Source: Picochlorum sp. 'celeri'
Lineage: Eukaryota; Chlorophyta; Trebouxiophyceae
NCBI GenBank assembly: GCA_010909725.1
Contig: JAACMV010000016.1
Span: forward strand, 434,001 to 498,000
Reading direction: 5' to 3'
Length of the DNA: 64,000 nt
Program-made: the position numbers and the translations under genes
In this document: in pieces, positions 22,884 to 37,755 of the stretch
Position numbering within the stretch: position 1 is the first letter of the stretch
Layout of the letters: each line of letters starts with the position of its first letter
The notes under the pieces: model-generated
Seen by the model: only the letters and a program-made list of their open reading frames with translations
Database searches by the model: none
What the model was told of the DNA's origin: nothing

Positions 22884-23007
22884 TTTTCTCGCATTGCTGT
22901 GGACATTATTGTTGCTGTTTTCTTCTTCTTGGTTTCATTCATAGATAGATGGATAGTTTTTTAAAAAAGTTTGTTCGAGTAATGAATACACAGTAGTAGT
23001 ACTATTG

Positions 23008-27288
<4,281 letters not shown>

Positions 27289-28395
27289 ATGATCTCTTTG
27301 TCCAGTATTTCTGCAACAACAATAGTGAAACAGCATGCTGTTGCTCAGAGATCTCATCGGAGCGTGGGGAGATTCGCTCGGTCGATGGTTCCCTCCTCAC
27401 ACAGAGAGTCTTCTGCTTCTGGCACAGCAACGACGGCAGAGATTGGCTTTGATAGGGACGAGGATGGGTATCCATCATGTATTCCTCGGGAGTATATAGA
27501 TGAGATAGAAGAGCCTGCGGCACTCAATGTTCTGAAGAACATGCAGTTGGCCCAGCTGATGGTGCCTAGTCTCGGGCTGGTGAAGACAACATATGTCTTT
27601 GAGCCATGTAGCAATACCACGTCCTCAGAAAATGTGCCAGCGTTTGTCTTATTGCATGGGTTTGATAGCTCCATGTTAGAATTTAGAAGATTGATTCCAA
27701 AACTGAATCGTCTCGGAGATGTGTATGTGGTGGACTTGGCAGGATGGGGGTTTTCTGACTGTGGGTTTGCAGAGAATGCAGACATCCAGTTGGGCCCGGC
27801 GCAGAAGCGAGATCATTTACAAAAGTTTATTGAAGATGTGGTGGGACGTCCAGTTACATTGTTAGGGACATCGCTTGGGGGATCAGTGGCCATTGACTTT
27901 GCGGCAGAATATCAGGGGGAATGGGTGAATTCTCTGGTGCTGGTGGATGCCCAGGGCTTTATTGATGGCATTGGTCCAATGTCATCCATGCCACGGTTTT
28001 TGTCCGTGCTGGGGGTTCAGGTTCTCAAGTCTATTCCTTTGAGAAATATGGCAAATAAAATGGCGTATTTTGATAAGGAGCGATATGCTACCGAGGATGC
28101 CATGAGGATTGGGCGGCTGCACACCCATCTTCCTGGGTGGGCGGATGCCAACGTGGCATTCATGCAGAGTGGGGGGTATGCCGTGAGTACTCGATTGAGG
28201 GATATTAATCTGCCTTCTTTGGTTGTATGGGGGCGTAATGATGAGATTTTGGATCCATCGTATGCTGACAAGTTTATGGATGTGCTGCCAAATGCCCACA
28301 TGGTGTGGATTGACGAGTGTGGGCATGTTCCAGCTTTGGAACAACCAGATGCTCTGGTATCTGCCATTGACTCGTTTGTAAATGAATCATCATGA
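27289..28395 (+). CDS. Alpha/beta hydrolase, probably plastid-targeted
   Basis: An intronless gene of 368 residues; the ATG at 27289 is used because the frame's earlier start would be TTG. The first ~50 residues are Ser/Arg/His-rich and lack acids, like a transit peptide. The hydrolase fold shows the oxyanion HG (VLLHGFDSSMLEF), nucleophile elbow GTSLGGSVA, the acid in VVWGRNDEILDP and the histidine in ECGHVPALEQP, so the Ser-Asp-His triad is complete. Substrate cannot be read. Similar plastid hydrolases act on esters, including pheophytinase-like enzymes, but no subfamily signature was recognised. Confidence 0.85.
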   Translation: MISLSSISATTIVKQHAVAQRSHRSVGRFARSMVPSSHRESSASGTATTAEIGFDRDEDGYPSCIPREYIDEIEEPAALNVLKNMQLAQLMVPSLGLVKTTYVFEPCSNTTSSENVPAFVLLHGFDSSMLEFRRLIPKLNRLGDVYVVDLAGWGFSDCGFAENADIQLGPAQKRDHLQKFIEDVVGRPVTLLGTSLGGSVAIDFAAEYQGEWVNSLVLVDAQGFIDGIGPMSSMPRFLSVLGVQVLKSIPLRNMANKMAYFDKERYATEDAMRIGRLHTHLPGWADANVAFMQSGGYAVSTRLRDINLPSLVVWGRNDEILDPSYADKFMDVLPNAHMVWIDECGHVPALEQPDALVSAIDSFVNESS

Positions 28396-28902
28396 GAGAA
28401 TGTGTAATTCATGTTTGATTGATTCTCCTTGCCACATGACGTATATCCTCCTTTTTCTTTTTCACATTGATGTGTGGGTCCTGCCTGGGCAGAAGGAGCC
28501 TTCATGGGGGATGAGATAGGGGACATGATGCATCTGGCTGATTTCCGATACATTTCCGAAACCCTTTCCTGAGACTATTATTTAATAAACAATAAAACTT
28601 TTTGACCCATCGTTGTGCCATATTGTGTCAGAAAGATAACGTCGATACTGCAAGATTATTCTTGTCTGCATGTCTCGAACGTGACGATTCAGACAATGTG
28701 AAGTATTTGATCACATTGGGTCTTGTTTTGGTATAACAGTGCTATCTAAGGTTTACGAAAGGCATACGAATCGAAAAATTGAGTACTAGGTGGGGTCGAA
28801 TCGTGCCTCCCAGACACCTGGAAGTTGCCCTTGTTGTGTGCAGCTAGGGGAACGGGCCAGCCGTCTCGTAGTAGGAATATTGATCATCGCCGTGGGGCCA
28901 TT
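28396..28902 (+). other. Intergenic region, 507 bp
   Basis: It separates the hydrolase stop from the FIG4 ATG on the same strand. No gene is supported. The end of the region stays open in the FIG4 frame back to 28825 and contains a TGTGTGCAG acceptor-like site at 28833-28841. An upstream non-coding or short coding first exon of FIG4 is therefore possible. Confidence 0.4.
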
Positions 28903-31488
28903 ATGGGTTCTATGAGGAGTCTTCAGAATGGTTTCGCACGCGATATTACTGTGTATGAATCGCCGCAATGGTATTACATTGTTGGCTCTGTGTCTGTAGA
29001 GTTGGGGGGGCTGCCTCTGTCACCAGAAGGTGACAGGGAGGAGTCACTGGTTCGATGGAAAGTATTGAAGATTGAGAAGGGATACGAGAATGGAATGAAT
29101 GTAGTAGAGGATGAGAAAATGTATACGAGGACGGAATTGGATGCGACGCTCAGAATACTGCATGCATTGAATAGGGGCAGATTGGCATGCATTGCCGGTC
29201 CATGCCCTGCCCTGTTGGGTGTGTTTCAATTGTCATCAGAATTGTATTATTTGCTCTTGGCAACTAAGATTAGGTCATGTGGAAGCATACAAGGGTGCGA
29301 GGTGTATGGTATTGATGGGACAACCCTCTTGCCGTTGGATGATGGAAAGGGGAACCTGTCTACATCGCTCAGTAAGGATGCTGAAGGGCGTCGTCTGCTG
29401 TCGTTGGTGAATCTTACGAGTGATTTCTACTTTTCTTTTACGTGGGAGACGTGGTCTACGGTTCAAGAGAGGATCATGGGGCATGAGCAGTGTGGATTTG
29501 ACAAGGCATTTGAGTCTGATAGGGTTTGGAATTCCCATCTGACACGGTCTCTTCGTGATGCAATAGGTACTAATATTTGGGCTGTACCTTTGATTCAAGG
29601 ATTTTGGGAACAAGAGACTGTCGTTATGATGGGCCAAAAGTTGAATTTGACGCTCATTGGAAGGCGGTCCTGCAAGTTTGCAGGGACGAGGTATTTGAAG
29701 CGGGGAGTCAATGAGGAAGGTCACGTGGCGAACGATGTTGAAGTGGAGCAGATTGTGGAGTTGTTTGGTGTTGAAAGAAATAGCTCCATATCCAGTATCG
29801 TGCAGCGACGAGGAAGTGTGCCTCTGTTTTGGAAGCAATCCTGGAGCTCCAAGGACCCATCCTTGGCTGTCAAACCAGTCATTCGCTTGCTAAACTTTTT
29901 GGATCCATTTTCTGAAGCCACAAAAGCTCATTTTGATCAATTGAGAGAAAAATATGGAAATCCTGTCATCTGCCTTAACTTGTGCCAGTCAAAGCGAGGA
30001 AAGGGCAAAGAGCACCTCTTGAGTGATTCGTATCAAAAGGCAATCTTCTCGTTGAATGCGAACGGCCAGAAGGACAAGGTTGAGCTCTATCATTGGGATA
30101 TGCGTTCTGCGTTCAGAAAGAATGGTTCAAGTATGCTGAAGAGTTTGCAGAGTTTCCAGTCGCCCTTGTTGCAAAAGACGGGGATATTTGCTGTGTCAAA
30201 ATACTCCATGCGAGTTCAGACTGGCGTGCTTCGAACAAATTGCGTCGATTGTGTGGATCGAACAAATGTAGCTCAATTTTCATTCGGTCTTTTGGCTTTG
30301 GGAGAGCAGCTTCATGCGTTGGGAGTAGCTCCTGCTCATGCATTGGATCCCCGATCGTCCATGGCTGGTGTGTTGATGAGGCTGTACGAGACCATGGGCG
30401 ATGCATTGGGGAATCAATATGGAGGATCTGAAGCCCATAGCGGATTCTTTGCAAAATGGAAAGGGGGCTGGGCTGCAACACGCCAATCAAAGGATTTCAT
30501 CACAACATTGAGGAGATTCTACAGTAATGCCATGACAGATGAGGAGAAGCAGCATGCCATCGACTATTTCCTCGGCCAGTCAGGGGTATTCATAGGAAGA
30601 ACATTCAATGAGGAGGAGGAATTTCGCTCGCGAGATACAAGAGAAAGCGATGAGCTCCAGAGAGACTCTAGCGATGGGATGGAGGAGGAAGAGGAGTTGT
30701 GCATACCAGAGAGGCAGAAATCCGCCGTGAACGAGGGCGAAGATCAGGAGGACGACAATGTTTCGCTGACGAGGTTAGTGTCGAAGACAAGCGATGGGAA
30801 TGCGACACCACCGGACGAGATGCCTGTATCTTTGGAAAGACCTTCAGCCCAACCTCTGCCATATGGTGATAGGTGGAAGAAAACCCTCTTGACAAAATTT
30901 GGAATGAATAATAGGGAGACAGCCCAACATTCCGTCCATCTGGAGTCTTTGGATGACATTACAAAAGGAATTAAAACTGTTCGTATCACTGCTTCCGTCC
31001 CATCGTCTCCTCCATCCTTTTCTTGGCTCACACCTCGGAGGATATCTACCAATCCCAACACCGTGAAATCAAAGAGTAGATCGGATCCAGATTTGAAAGC
31101 CGCTATTCCTTCGTTGAACCTTGAAGAGATTTCTCATTTCAGTATGGACAAGAAGAATCATCCTAGGGGCACCAACTCATGTCGATATGATGCGCCAAAG
31201 CAGCCACTGAGTGCTCGAAGTGCTCCAGATGCCTGGCAGGATGACTGGCAGAAACCCAGGAGAACAAGCGGTTTATGGGGTCGTGATATGATGTTTCCCC
31301 CGAAAAGCTCCCCATTTGGAGGAGAAAACGTGAAACCACCGTCCTATTGGTCATCAAATGTCCAAGATACCATTGACACCATCTTGGTCAAACCAAAAGG
31401 CCCCAGTCCCGTCTTGGTTTTGACACCTGACCAATACGACGCAGAAATTCAGAAGATGAAGCCTAAATTAGAATTCTCAATCGGTTAA
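28903..31488 (+). CDS. SAC-domain phosphoinositide phosphatase, FIG4-like
   Basis: An intronless gene of 861 residues from ATG 28903 (MGSMRSLQNGF). The N-terminal SAC domain begins DITVYESPQWYYIVGS, with the FIG4-like block FAGTRYLKRGVNEEGHVAND. The catalytic CX5R(T/S) loop is NCVDCVDRTN, near residue 450. The C-terminal ~300 residues are charged, Ser/Pro-rich and probably disordered. FIG4-type enzymes dephosphorylate PtdIns(3,5)P2 in endolysosomal and vacuolar membranes together with the PIKfyve/Fab1 kinase and VAC14. Plants have related SAC1-SAC5. Which of these is the true orthologue needs a tree. No transmembrane segment is apparent, in keeping with FIG4 rather than ER SAC1. Confidence 0.88.
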   Translation: MGSMRSLQNGFARDITVYESPQWYYIVGSVSVELGGLPLSPEGDREESLVRWKVLKIEKGYENGMNVVEDEKMYTRTELDATLRILHALNRGRLACIAGPCPALLGVFQLSSELYYLLLATKIRSCGSIQGCEVYGIDGTTLLPLDDGKGNLSTSLSKDAEGRRLLSLVNLTSDFYFSFTWETWSTVQERIMGHEQCGFDKAFESDRVWNSHLTRSLRDAIGTNIWAVPLIQGFWEQETVVMMGQKLNLTLIGRRSCKFAGTRYLKRGVNEEGHVANDVEVEQIVELFGVERNSSISSIVQRRGSVPLFWKQSWSSKDPSLAVKPVIRLLNFLDPFSEATKAHFDQLREKYGNPVICLNLCQSKRGKGKEHLLSDSYQKAIFSLNANGQKDKVELYHWDMRSAFRKNGSSMLKSLQSFQSPLLQKTGIFAVSKYSMRVQTGVLRTNCVDCVDRTNVAQFSFGLLALGEQLHALGVAPAHALDPRSSMAGVLMRLYETMGDALGNQYGGSEAHSGFFAKWKGGWAATRQSKDFITTLRRFYSNAMTDEEKQHAIDYFLGQSGVFIGRTFNEEEEFRSRDTRESDELQRDSSDGMEEEEELCIPERQKSAVNEGEDQEDDNVSLTRLVSKTSDGNATPPDEMPVSLERPSAQPLPYGDRWKKTLLTKFGMNNRETAQHSVHLESLDDITKGIKTVRITASVPSSPPSFSWLTPRRISTNPNTVKSKSRSDPDLKAAIPSLNLEEISHFSMDKKNHPRGTNSCRYDAPKQPLSARSAPDAWQDDWQKPRRTSGLWGRDMMFPPKSSPFGGENVKPPSYWSSNVQDTIDTILVKPKGPSPVLVLTPDQYDAEIQKMKPKLEFSIG

Positions 31489-31592
31489 ATCTATCTCGTG
31501 TACATTACTAGTGCTACTATTTACATTTGTTTTGCAGCTAAAACTTCATCTGTAGTTTCTTTTGTTTTGATACAATACCATTTTCATGTAAT

Positions 31593-32924
31593 CTATGGCT
31601 CTTTATTACCATGCACCAACCCAAACATACCAAGGCATTCAACTACACCCACAATAATCTCGACCAAAATCAACCAAATCACAATCCATTCCAGCCTAGT
31701 TGTATGCAAATTATTCTGCTGATCACGGATCATATCTAACATTTCCTGCAACACTTGGAATCTGGAATTCAAAACCTCAACCCTATTCTCATACTCTAAA
31801 TACTCTGTGCACCCCTCGTATAAGTTCTGTAAACTATCTGGGGAATTCCAAAACATCTCAGGGGTATCCAGAACCGAAGAAAGCAAATTTACAGCAGATT
31901 TCTGTAAAAAGACTCTCCCCATCAGCTGAGCAACCTGCTTTCTACTCATTTCCACCTTTCCAGTGGACGCTAAAATCTCAGGCAGGTCCTTTGTCTCTTC
32001 TACAATACCAACAACTCGATATTCATACAAGGACAGCTTGATAGACTGTGCCAGTGCATGGCTCACAGAAAGCTTTACCAAATGATCACCAGCATATCTA
32101 TAATTAATCGTAAACGTATCATTCTGGATATGAGGCTTCTCAGACATGGTATAATGAAACAAAAACTCGTCAACCTCCACCTGCAGGTCATCCAAAGGGT
32201 CCACTGCAGCTGGCTTGACAATATTCTCCAAAAGCAGCCGTTCCTCTTGCAGAGACATATTCCATGTCACAACAACACCATAATCAAAATAAAATACATC
32301 AGCTAATGACAGCCTTCCCGACGGAGAAAACGTCTCGTGGCGAGCATGCAAGACTTCAGGGAAACTCTGCACCCCAATCTTGTTCCTCCTCAACGTTTCA
32401 GTCAGATGCTTTCTATCCAACGTCTCTGCAATACAATATGACGTTATCCTCCCTCGAACATCTCCTCCTTGTTCTACATCATGGAAAATAGAAGGAATAT
32501 CACTCATTGGAAGAAACTCATCACTCCTCCGAAAGAACTCATTCTGAGGCTTTTGCACTTCCTCTGGCAGAGACACAAATCGATCCTTCATCCGATGCTG
32601 AGGAGGAGGTTGACCAGGAGCAATAGGCTTCCGTGGCTTTATAACAGGCTTGTGCAGCCTGCCACCCCCTCCAGTATTCGCAGGTGCCATCAAAGCATGA
32701 GTATTTCTCCCCACTCTGTGCAGCATCCCACCACCAGATCCCTGCTGCTGTGCCACCCTATTCCTCATATTCCTAGACTCATTCCCATTACCCCCAGTAG
32801 TATAGGTCGGTGCAGCTTCGGACGCATACAATGAGCTCTCATGAGCACGTGACGTATCAGGAGGACCCTCCTCAGCAGCGTCATGCCCACCCAACAAGGG
32901 CTCACGCATTCTGTCCCCACTCAT
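31593..32924 (-). CDS. DUF155/RMND1-like membrane protein
   Basis: A 443-residue single exon from ATG 32924 (MSGDRMREPLLGG). The N-terminal ~120 residues are disordered (Gly/Pro/Arg). The DUF155 domain follows: RITSYCIAETLDRKHL, then DVFYFDYGVVVTWNMS and VDEFLFHYTMSEKPHIQNDT. The C-terminal single hydrophobic helix WIVIWLILVEIIVGVVECLG is as in the family. RMND1 and yeast Rmd1/Rmd8/Sif-type proteins are tail-anchored; RMND1 supports mitochondrial translation while Rmd1 relatives work at other membranes. The location here is not decided by the sequence. The frame remains open upstream of 32924, so an extra 5' exon cannot be excluded. It converges with FIG4 at 104 bp. Confidence 0.85.
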   Translation of the reverse strand: MSGDRMREPLLGGHDAAEEGPPDTSRAHESSLYASEAAPTYTTGGNGNESRNMRNRVAQQQGSGGGMLHRVGRNTHALMAPANTGGGGRLHKPVIKPRKPIAPGQPPPQHRMKDRFVSLPEEVQKPQNEFFRRSDEFLPMSDIPSIFHDVEQGGDVRGRITSYCIAETLDRKHLTETLRRNKIGVQSFPEVLHARHETFSPSGRLSLADVFYFDYGVVVTWNMSLQEERLLLENIVKPAAVDPLDDLQVEVDEFLFHYTMSEKPHIQNDTFTINYRYAGDHLVKLSVSHALAQSIKLSLYEYRVVGIVEETKDLPEILASTGKVEMSRKQVAQLMGRVFLQKSAVNLLSSVLDTPEMFWNSPDSLQNLYEGCTEYLEYENRVEVLNSRFQVLQEMLDMIRDQQNNLHTTRLEWIVIWLILVEIIVGVVECLGMFGLVHGNKEP

Positions 32925-33463
32925 CACTGTTCCAAGTATGTTTTTATAAATTACACAAATGCAGTGCTCAAAGGCATTTTTATGACCGTGCATAGAGGAG
33001 AGTGTACATGATTCTTGACCAAGGAAGACAAAGACCTGGTCCAAATATTCGGGAATCTTCCGTAAATAGGACATTTAACAACAACCCGCCATAACGACAA
33101 TGGTTCCCAAGATTCCCGCCCAATCGTCGAGCATCTCTCTATAATATCATCCAAAATAGTAAACATACTGCCAAAAGGTATGTTTTTTTTTTGTTATAGT
33201 TCAGAATGGTCTGGTCTCGGGGTGGATGTGGGAAAAGTTGTTGGTCGGTCGTTGGTCTTGGCACATCGCGAGGGATTGCTGTTTCTCTGCTGAACACATC
33301 CACATACCGACTTGAATTTTGTCTGTTATATTTCAAATACATATATTCATCCCAAGCATCTCTGTGCAGATCGCCAAGTGCCGAATTCGCTGAAACTGCG
33401 AGATATTGAGAAGAAGGATCGACAGTCTCGTGTGTGCACGTCTTTTGTACAGTGATTGATCCC
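32925..33463. other. Divergent intergenic region, 539 bp
   Basis: It lies between the DUF155 gene and KNL1. Several minus-strand frames are open here but none has a recognisable domain. One may be a leader exon of the DUF155 gene (a CTTGGAACAG acceptor-like site sits just before its ATG). A T10 tract starts at 33183. Confidence 0.4.
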
Positions 33464-36400
33464 ATGGATACAGACGGCGTCACAAAAGAAGATGGAAACC
33501 AGGTTGGGGCTGCTGTTGGAGAAGGGCAGGGTGGTTCTGGTGAGGGCAGTGTCTTGCACGAGCTGGTGGGTTTTTGTGTGACATTGATCAAATAGAGCAT
33601 CATCTGGCATGGTTTACTATGTGTGGTTTTGTGTGTTGCAGAACGCGGGGCTTGTGGATGGTGCAGGCGGTGTGACTGGCGCAAAGAAGAGGGTGCTGGC
33701 AACCACAACTGCCACGGCAGTGACAACCATGTCGAAGCGAAGGATGAGCATGAAGAATAGGCGGGTCAGTTTTGCACCAGATACAGAGCTGACGATGATA
33801 CGGACGTTTGAGAAGGATGACGGGATGACGCCTCCTGGGGTGGCAACAGGTGGTGTGTTGGAACTGAAGAGGGAGGCAGAGCCTGTTGGTGAAGATCCAA
33901 TGATTATCTCGCCTCCTCCGATGGGGGCTGATTATACGAATAAAGTAGGTGATATAACAGCTGGTTTACCATCTCTCGGTGACCTTGCTGAGGAGGAGGA
34001 GGAGCAGTATCATGCCCATGCTCATGACAATGTTACTGCCGCAGTCCCTGGGCTGGCGACGTTGTTGGAGGAGGATGCCATGATGGATGATTGTCTCAAA
34101 GAAAATAAAGAGGATGTGATGCCAAGTCCTCCAGTTCAGACGTCTCCAGATGCAAGAAAGAGCGTGGAAGGAGCAAAGCAAGAAAACAAGTGGGGATTCA
34201 TGCCAGGTGATGATGATACGTTGGATGTCGATCTGAAAGGACATGGCCGGATGTTTATGGGCGATAAAACGTACAGTAAAATGTATGCTGATAATGTGAC
34301 GGCGACGTCATTGGCATCTGTGGAAAAGTCCATATCTCTTGACGGGGAAGTCAGAGGCCCTGAAATGGGAGCAGGAGAGCATCCAGCTCTGCTCCAAAGC
34401 CCAAACTACACTGATAGTAGTATCGGAACAGTCAGTACAAGGCGCGTTAGCGTTGATGGGAGAAGGATGAGCGTGTCTTCTCGACGCATGTCCATGGCTG
34501 GGAATGTGCATCTCAAGAATGTGGGGGGAATGAGCAATACTGCAGTGGTGGATGATGAAGAGGATCTCTTGGCGGAATCACCCGGCAGTATGAAGGCCAA
34601 GTCGTTCGACGTATTGGCGGGATTAAAGAACAGATTGTCGAGTGTCACAAAGCCTTCTCCAAGGAGAAAGAGTCTCCCTTTGGTGCCAGAAGATATGGAA
34701 ATGCCAGAGTCATCATTCCATTCGCCTGCTGGGAGCGGAGCACACATTATGTATAAATCACCACCTCCATCGGCTACATCCGGAAGGCAAAGAACGTCAT
34801 TCTATTCCAATAGGGATAGCATTCCAGGCAAGGGTACACCAGTAAGTGTCTCCAAGTCTGGCATGAGGACACCTGTGAGGGCAAACGCATTGATTCCAGT
34901 CAACAATCCACCAAACAGTACTTCTCAGGCACCTCCTGGATCTGCTATTGCCGCGCGGTATCCAGGATCGGCTGTAGCGACAGGTCGACTCAGCCAAGGG
35001 TTTACTCCGTCTCGCTTGGCACCCATCACCTTTCAGGATTTTGCCAAGATTGTGGAAGTCCAGTTTTTGGACAACCTGAGAAGGGGTGCATCCATCAACT
35101 ATGCAGATTTACAGCCAAATCCGATTCCATCAAATCTGAAAGAATCGTACTCGCTCTTGTGTATCACTGCTCCTAATGTTGCAGAGTTGGAAACTGCTAT
35201 TAACACGTTGCAGAGTGAAATCACACGTTTGCGATCAAGTGCCTCTGACTTGGAGGTTATGCTTGGCCAGACGAATCCAGCCATATTCAGGCACGTGCAA
35301 ACAGCATCGTACGAGCAGCTTGAAGCTTTACGAGGCAATGTCGCTTCGCTGAAGAAAGCATGCAGAGCAAAGGCAACTGCATTGCTGAAGGATGTCAGGT
35401 GTCAGATGGAGGAGAGCAAGCACGGACGTCTTTGTAGAGCACATGATGGCTTGAAGTCTGATCTTGCGTGGCTACAGGAAGTTCAAAGGCATACAAAAGG
35501 TATCTCAAATGCAGCTTCTGCGTTTGCCGCCGAGAAAAGAGAATACATGGCTACAAGAAGGCGAGAGATTGCTGCACAGATGGAGCTGAAACAGAGGTTG
35601 CTGGCAGCCCGTAAGGCTGCAGAGGACAGGATACGAGCAAATCAGGAGAGAGAGCAGCAGCTGATGGTTATCGAATCGTCTGCAAATAATTTGGATGCTG
35701 AAATAAATCAGATCAAGGCAGAAAAGATGGAAGTTGATGCCCAAATTAATCACATGCAAAGGGTGCTGAAACAGGCATCACTGGCATCAGTCCATGATGA
35801 GGCCACCGCCAAGGATATTCATCAAAAGTTCAGGGACGTTACATTGTATGAAAAATGTAGTGGCTTGCAGATATACTCTTGCTCTATTGGTGCGAAAGAT
35901 CTCACGTGCACTCTGAATGTGGCAGATGTGTTCCTTGTGGATCTGGTCTCTGCTGGCACACGCCCTGTGACAGTCACAGTGAAGCCAATGGCGAACAATC
36001 GACAGCGATGCCACCAGCTTGCCATGAAATTTGTTTCGAAAGAGGACGCCTGCTCTTTCTCGTGTGAGCCACCTGCCCTTGTGTGTTTGATGCAAACACT
36101 GGTCCCACAACTCCAACTCGCCGCCACGGCAGCCAAAGAGTTGCATGGAATCCGCTCCAGCTGCCACAACATTTGTGAGATTACCCCGATTCCAATGGAT
36201 GGATCGTCTGAAATGGCTGTCAAGATAAGCTTCCTGGCAATGGAAGCGAGAGTCCAATTCTCAATCATCCTGGCCATCAAGGACATGGCATGCCTCAATA
36301 TTGAGACAATCTTTGGGGCTGTGGACGAGGATCGCATCCGATCCGCTATTCGCGCACATTCAGATCTTCATGGTATTGCAGGTGTGTGTGCATCGCTATC

Positions 36401-36494
36401 CACGCACATTGCTGCTCTCAATGCGCCCAAAGAGCATGGCAATGTGATGCCAGCCATGAACCAAAATCCTGCTCCAGAAATTCCTGCCATGTAA
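33464..36494 (+). CDS. Kinetochore scaffold KNL1/Spc105/Spc7
   Basis: Exon 1 (33464-33565) joins exon 2 (33642-36494) across a 76-nt intron (GTGGGT...TTGCAG) in phase 0, for about 984 residues. The key motif is KNRRVSFAPDTELT near residue 72: RVSF is the PP1-docking motif and ELT an overlapping MELT-like element, as at the KNL1 N-terminus. A second serine/arginine cluster (RRVSVDGRRMSVSSRRMSM) lies near residue 310. The middle is disordered. From about residue 500 there is the globular Spc7-type part: ITFQDFAKIVEVQFLDNLRR, a long coiled coil (~600-750), then an RWD-like C-terminus. KNL1 links microtubules and the spindle checkpoint (BUB1/BUB3) to the inner kinetochore. Compared with animals it has few MELT repeats. 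Confidence 0.85.
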
Positions 36495-36529
36495 GTGTCA
36501 ATGTACATTCGTTACAATACTAGTATATT

Positions 36530-37535
36530 CTATGTTAATTTCGCCCATATCAATAGACCAATCGCTCCCACCAACAAGGCAATGATCCCATACATGATGA
36601 ACTTGTTCTGTGTGATGCGTCGAGACATGACTGCCAAAACCTGTCTGGCCTTGCCCACATTCGCATCAACATGTGACAGCGTCTCCCTCGAATGCATGAT
36701 CGACTCTCTCTGCCTTTGAAGATCAGACAACACAGAAACACCCAATTCCTACACAAACAGCAAGACAAAAGAACCTGAGCACTATATTACAAATATCGCC
36801 GCCACCATCTCGACATTTTCTTCAACAGTGCTTCAGAGGAATCAATCTGCGCATTCACATCATCAACCCGCCGCCTCGATTCCTCCAAAGATTGTCTCTG
36901 ACGTTGCAAATCAGCCACAATCCCTGCCCCAACCTCCTATACACACGCCAACAGTGCCAATAATACTACCATTGTAGTCGTGTTGGGACACCAACACAAT
37001 ACGGCATATCCTCATCATTCACACGCACCTCCGTCTCTAATAACTGCCTCCTCCCCTCATGAATCTTTTCACTCGTCTTATTCAATTGCTCAGTCGACGT
37101 CAACAATCGCTCCCGCTGACCAGCACTTGTCTGATAATACTCATCAGCCAAACCCAACTCTGCTCTATCCTCTGCACTCGCAGCCTGCTGAATCACCCGC
37201 CTCACATCACCCATCAGCTTTTGCCAATCCTTTCTATACCCCTTCACCTTCTTCACAAGCTCACTCGACTCTGGCGCAGGAGCACTGCGAGCTTCCATAT
37301 CCAACCGCTGAAGGGTCTGTTCAGCCTCTTTCAACTGACGTTCCAACTGCCTCGCCTTTACACCCCGTTGCTCTACACAAACACACAAATATACATATAA
37401 TCTACGACAATAGAGTGTATGACGAATGCAGATGCGCATACCGAGAGGAACCTGTCCGAGATTGCCAAGGGACGAGGCAACATTCGTTGAAACGTCGCAA
37501 TACGACGTTTCATACGTCTCGAACAATCCTGACAT
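36530..37535 (-). CDS. VTI1: Qb-SNARE VTI1 (canonical splice form)
   Basis: Exons 37442-37535, 37029-37372 and 36530-36748 give 218 residues, the usual VTI1 length. The N-terminal Habc-type helices start MSGLFETYETSYCDVS. The junctions are GQVPL-EQRGVKARQ and QLLETE-ELGVSVLSDLQRQ. The latter is exactly the LLETEELGVSIL stretch of plant VTI11. The SNARE motif runs into MSRRITQNKF and a single C-terminal anchor, MYGIIALLVGAIGLLIW. VTI1 acts in Golgi-endosome-vacuole fusion. Between exon 2 and this last exon lies a second, homologous exon (36787-36936, listed separately), which is skipped in this form. Confidence 0.92.
36787..36936 (-). other. Alternative VTI1 terminal exon: duplicated SNARE motif lacking the membrane anchor
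   Basis: On the minus strand this 150-nt segment begins right after a good acceptor (GTGTATAG) and is open in phase 0, the phase needed to follow exon 2. It encodes 49 residues starting EVGAGIVADLQRQRQSLEES and ending MSRWWRRYL before TAA. Aligned without gaps to the canonical last exon it shares about 17 of 45 residues, including DLQRQR and MSR. Used in place of the canonical exon it gives a ~195-residue VTI1 with a SNARE-like helix but no transmembrane segment. I found no in-frame donor that would let it be followed by the last exon without disrupting the motif. Confidence 0.75.
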
Positions 37536-37755
37536 TCTTCCTATACAGATATGTAATCACAATATAACCAAAAGGGTTTGGTTTGAACCAATCTGGATCT
37601 ACCCTGAGGTTTTTTTAAGTAATCTTAATAAGGACTTCTTCTTGGTCTTCTTGTTGTTCGATAATAAGGGCACAGAGTATTTTCATTTTAAATGATAATG
37701 CTACAGTTATATAGGTGCATAATGCAGATACCATATTCGGAGAATAGAAGAGGGA

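Noticed and set aside
28795..28830. T-arm-like GGGGTCGAATCG suggesting a tRNA gene
   Set aside because: No matching acceptor stem, D-arm or anticodon arm could be drawn around it.
33541..33641. Alternative KNL1 donor at G|GTGAGG near 33540
   Set aside because: It looks like a good donor, but joining it to the 33642 acceptor puts exon 2 out of frame. The GTGGGT donor at 33566 keeps phase 0.
32951..33726. Minus-strand open frames between DUF155 and KNL1
   Set aside because: No domain, signal or consistent splice connection could be supported. Part is antisense to KNL1 exon 1.
36749..36936. Inclusion of both VTI1 terminal exons in one mRNA
   Set aside because: The proximal exon carries its own TAA, and the GT sites near its end give the wrong phase for the distal exon. 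The only phase-0 GT (within RRRVDD-VNAQ) would cut the SNARE helix.
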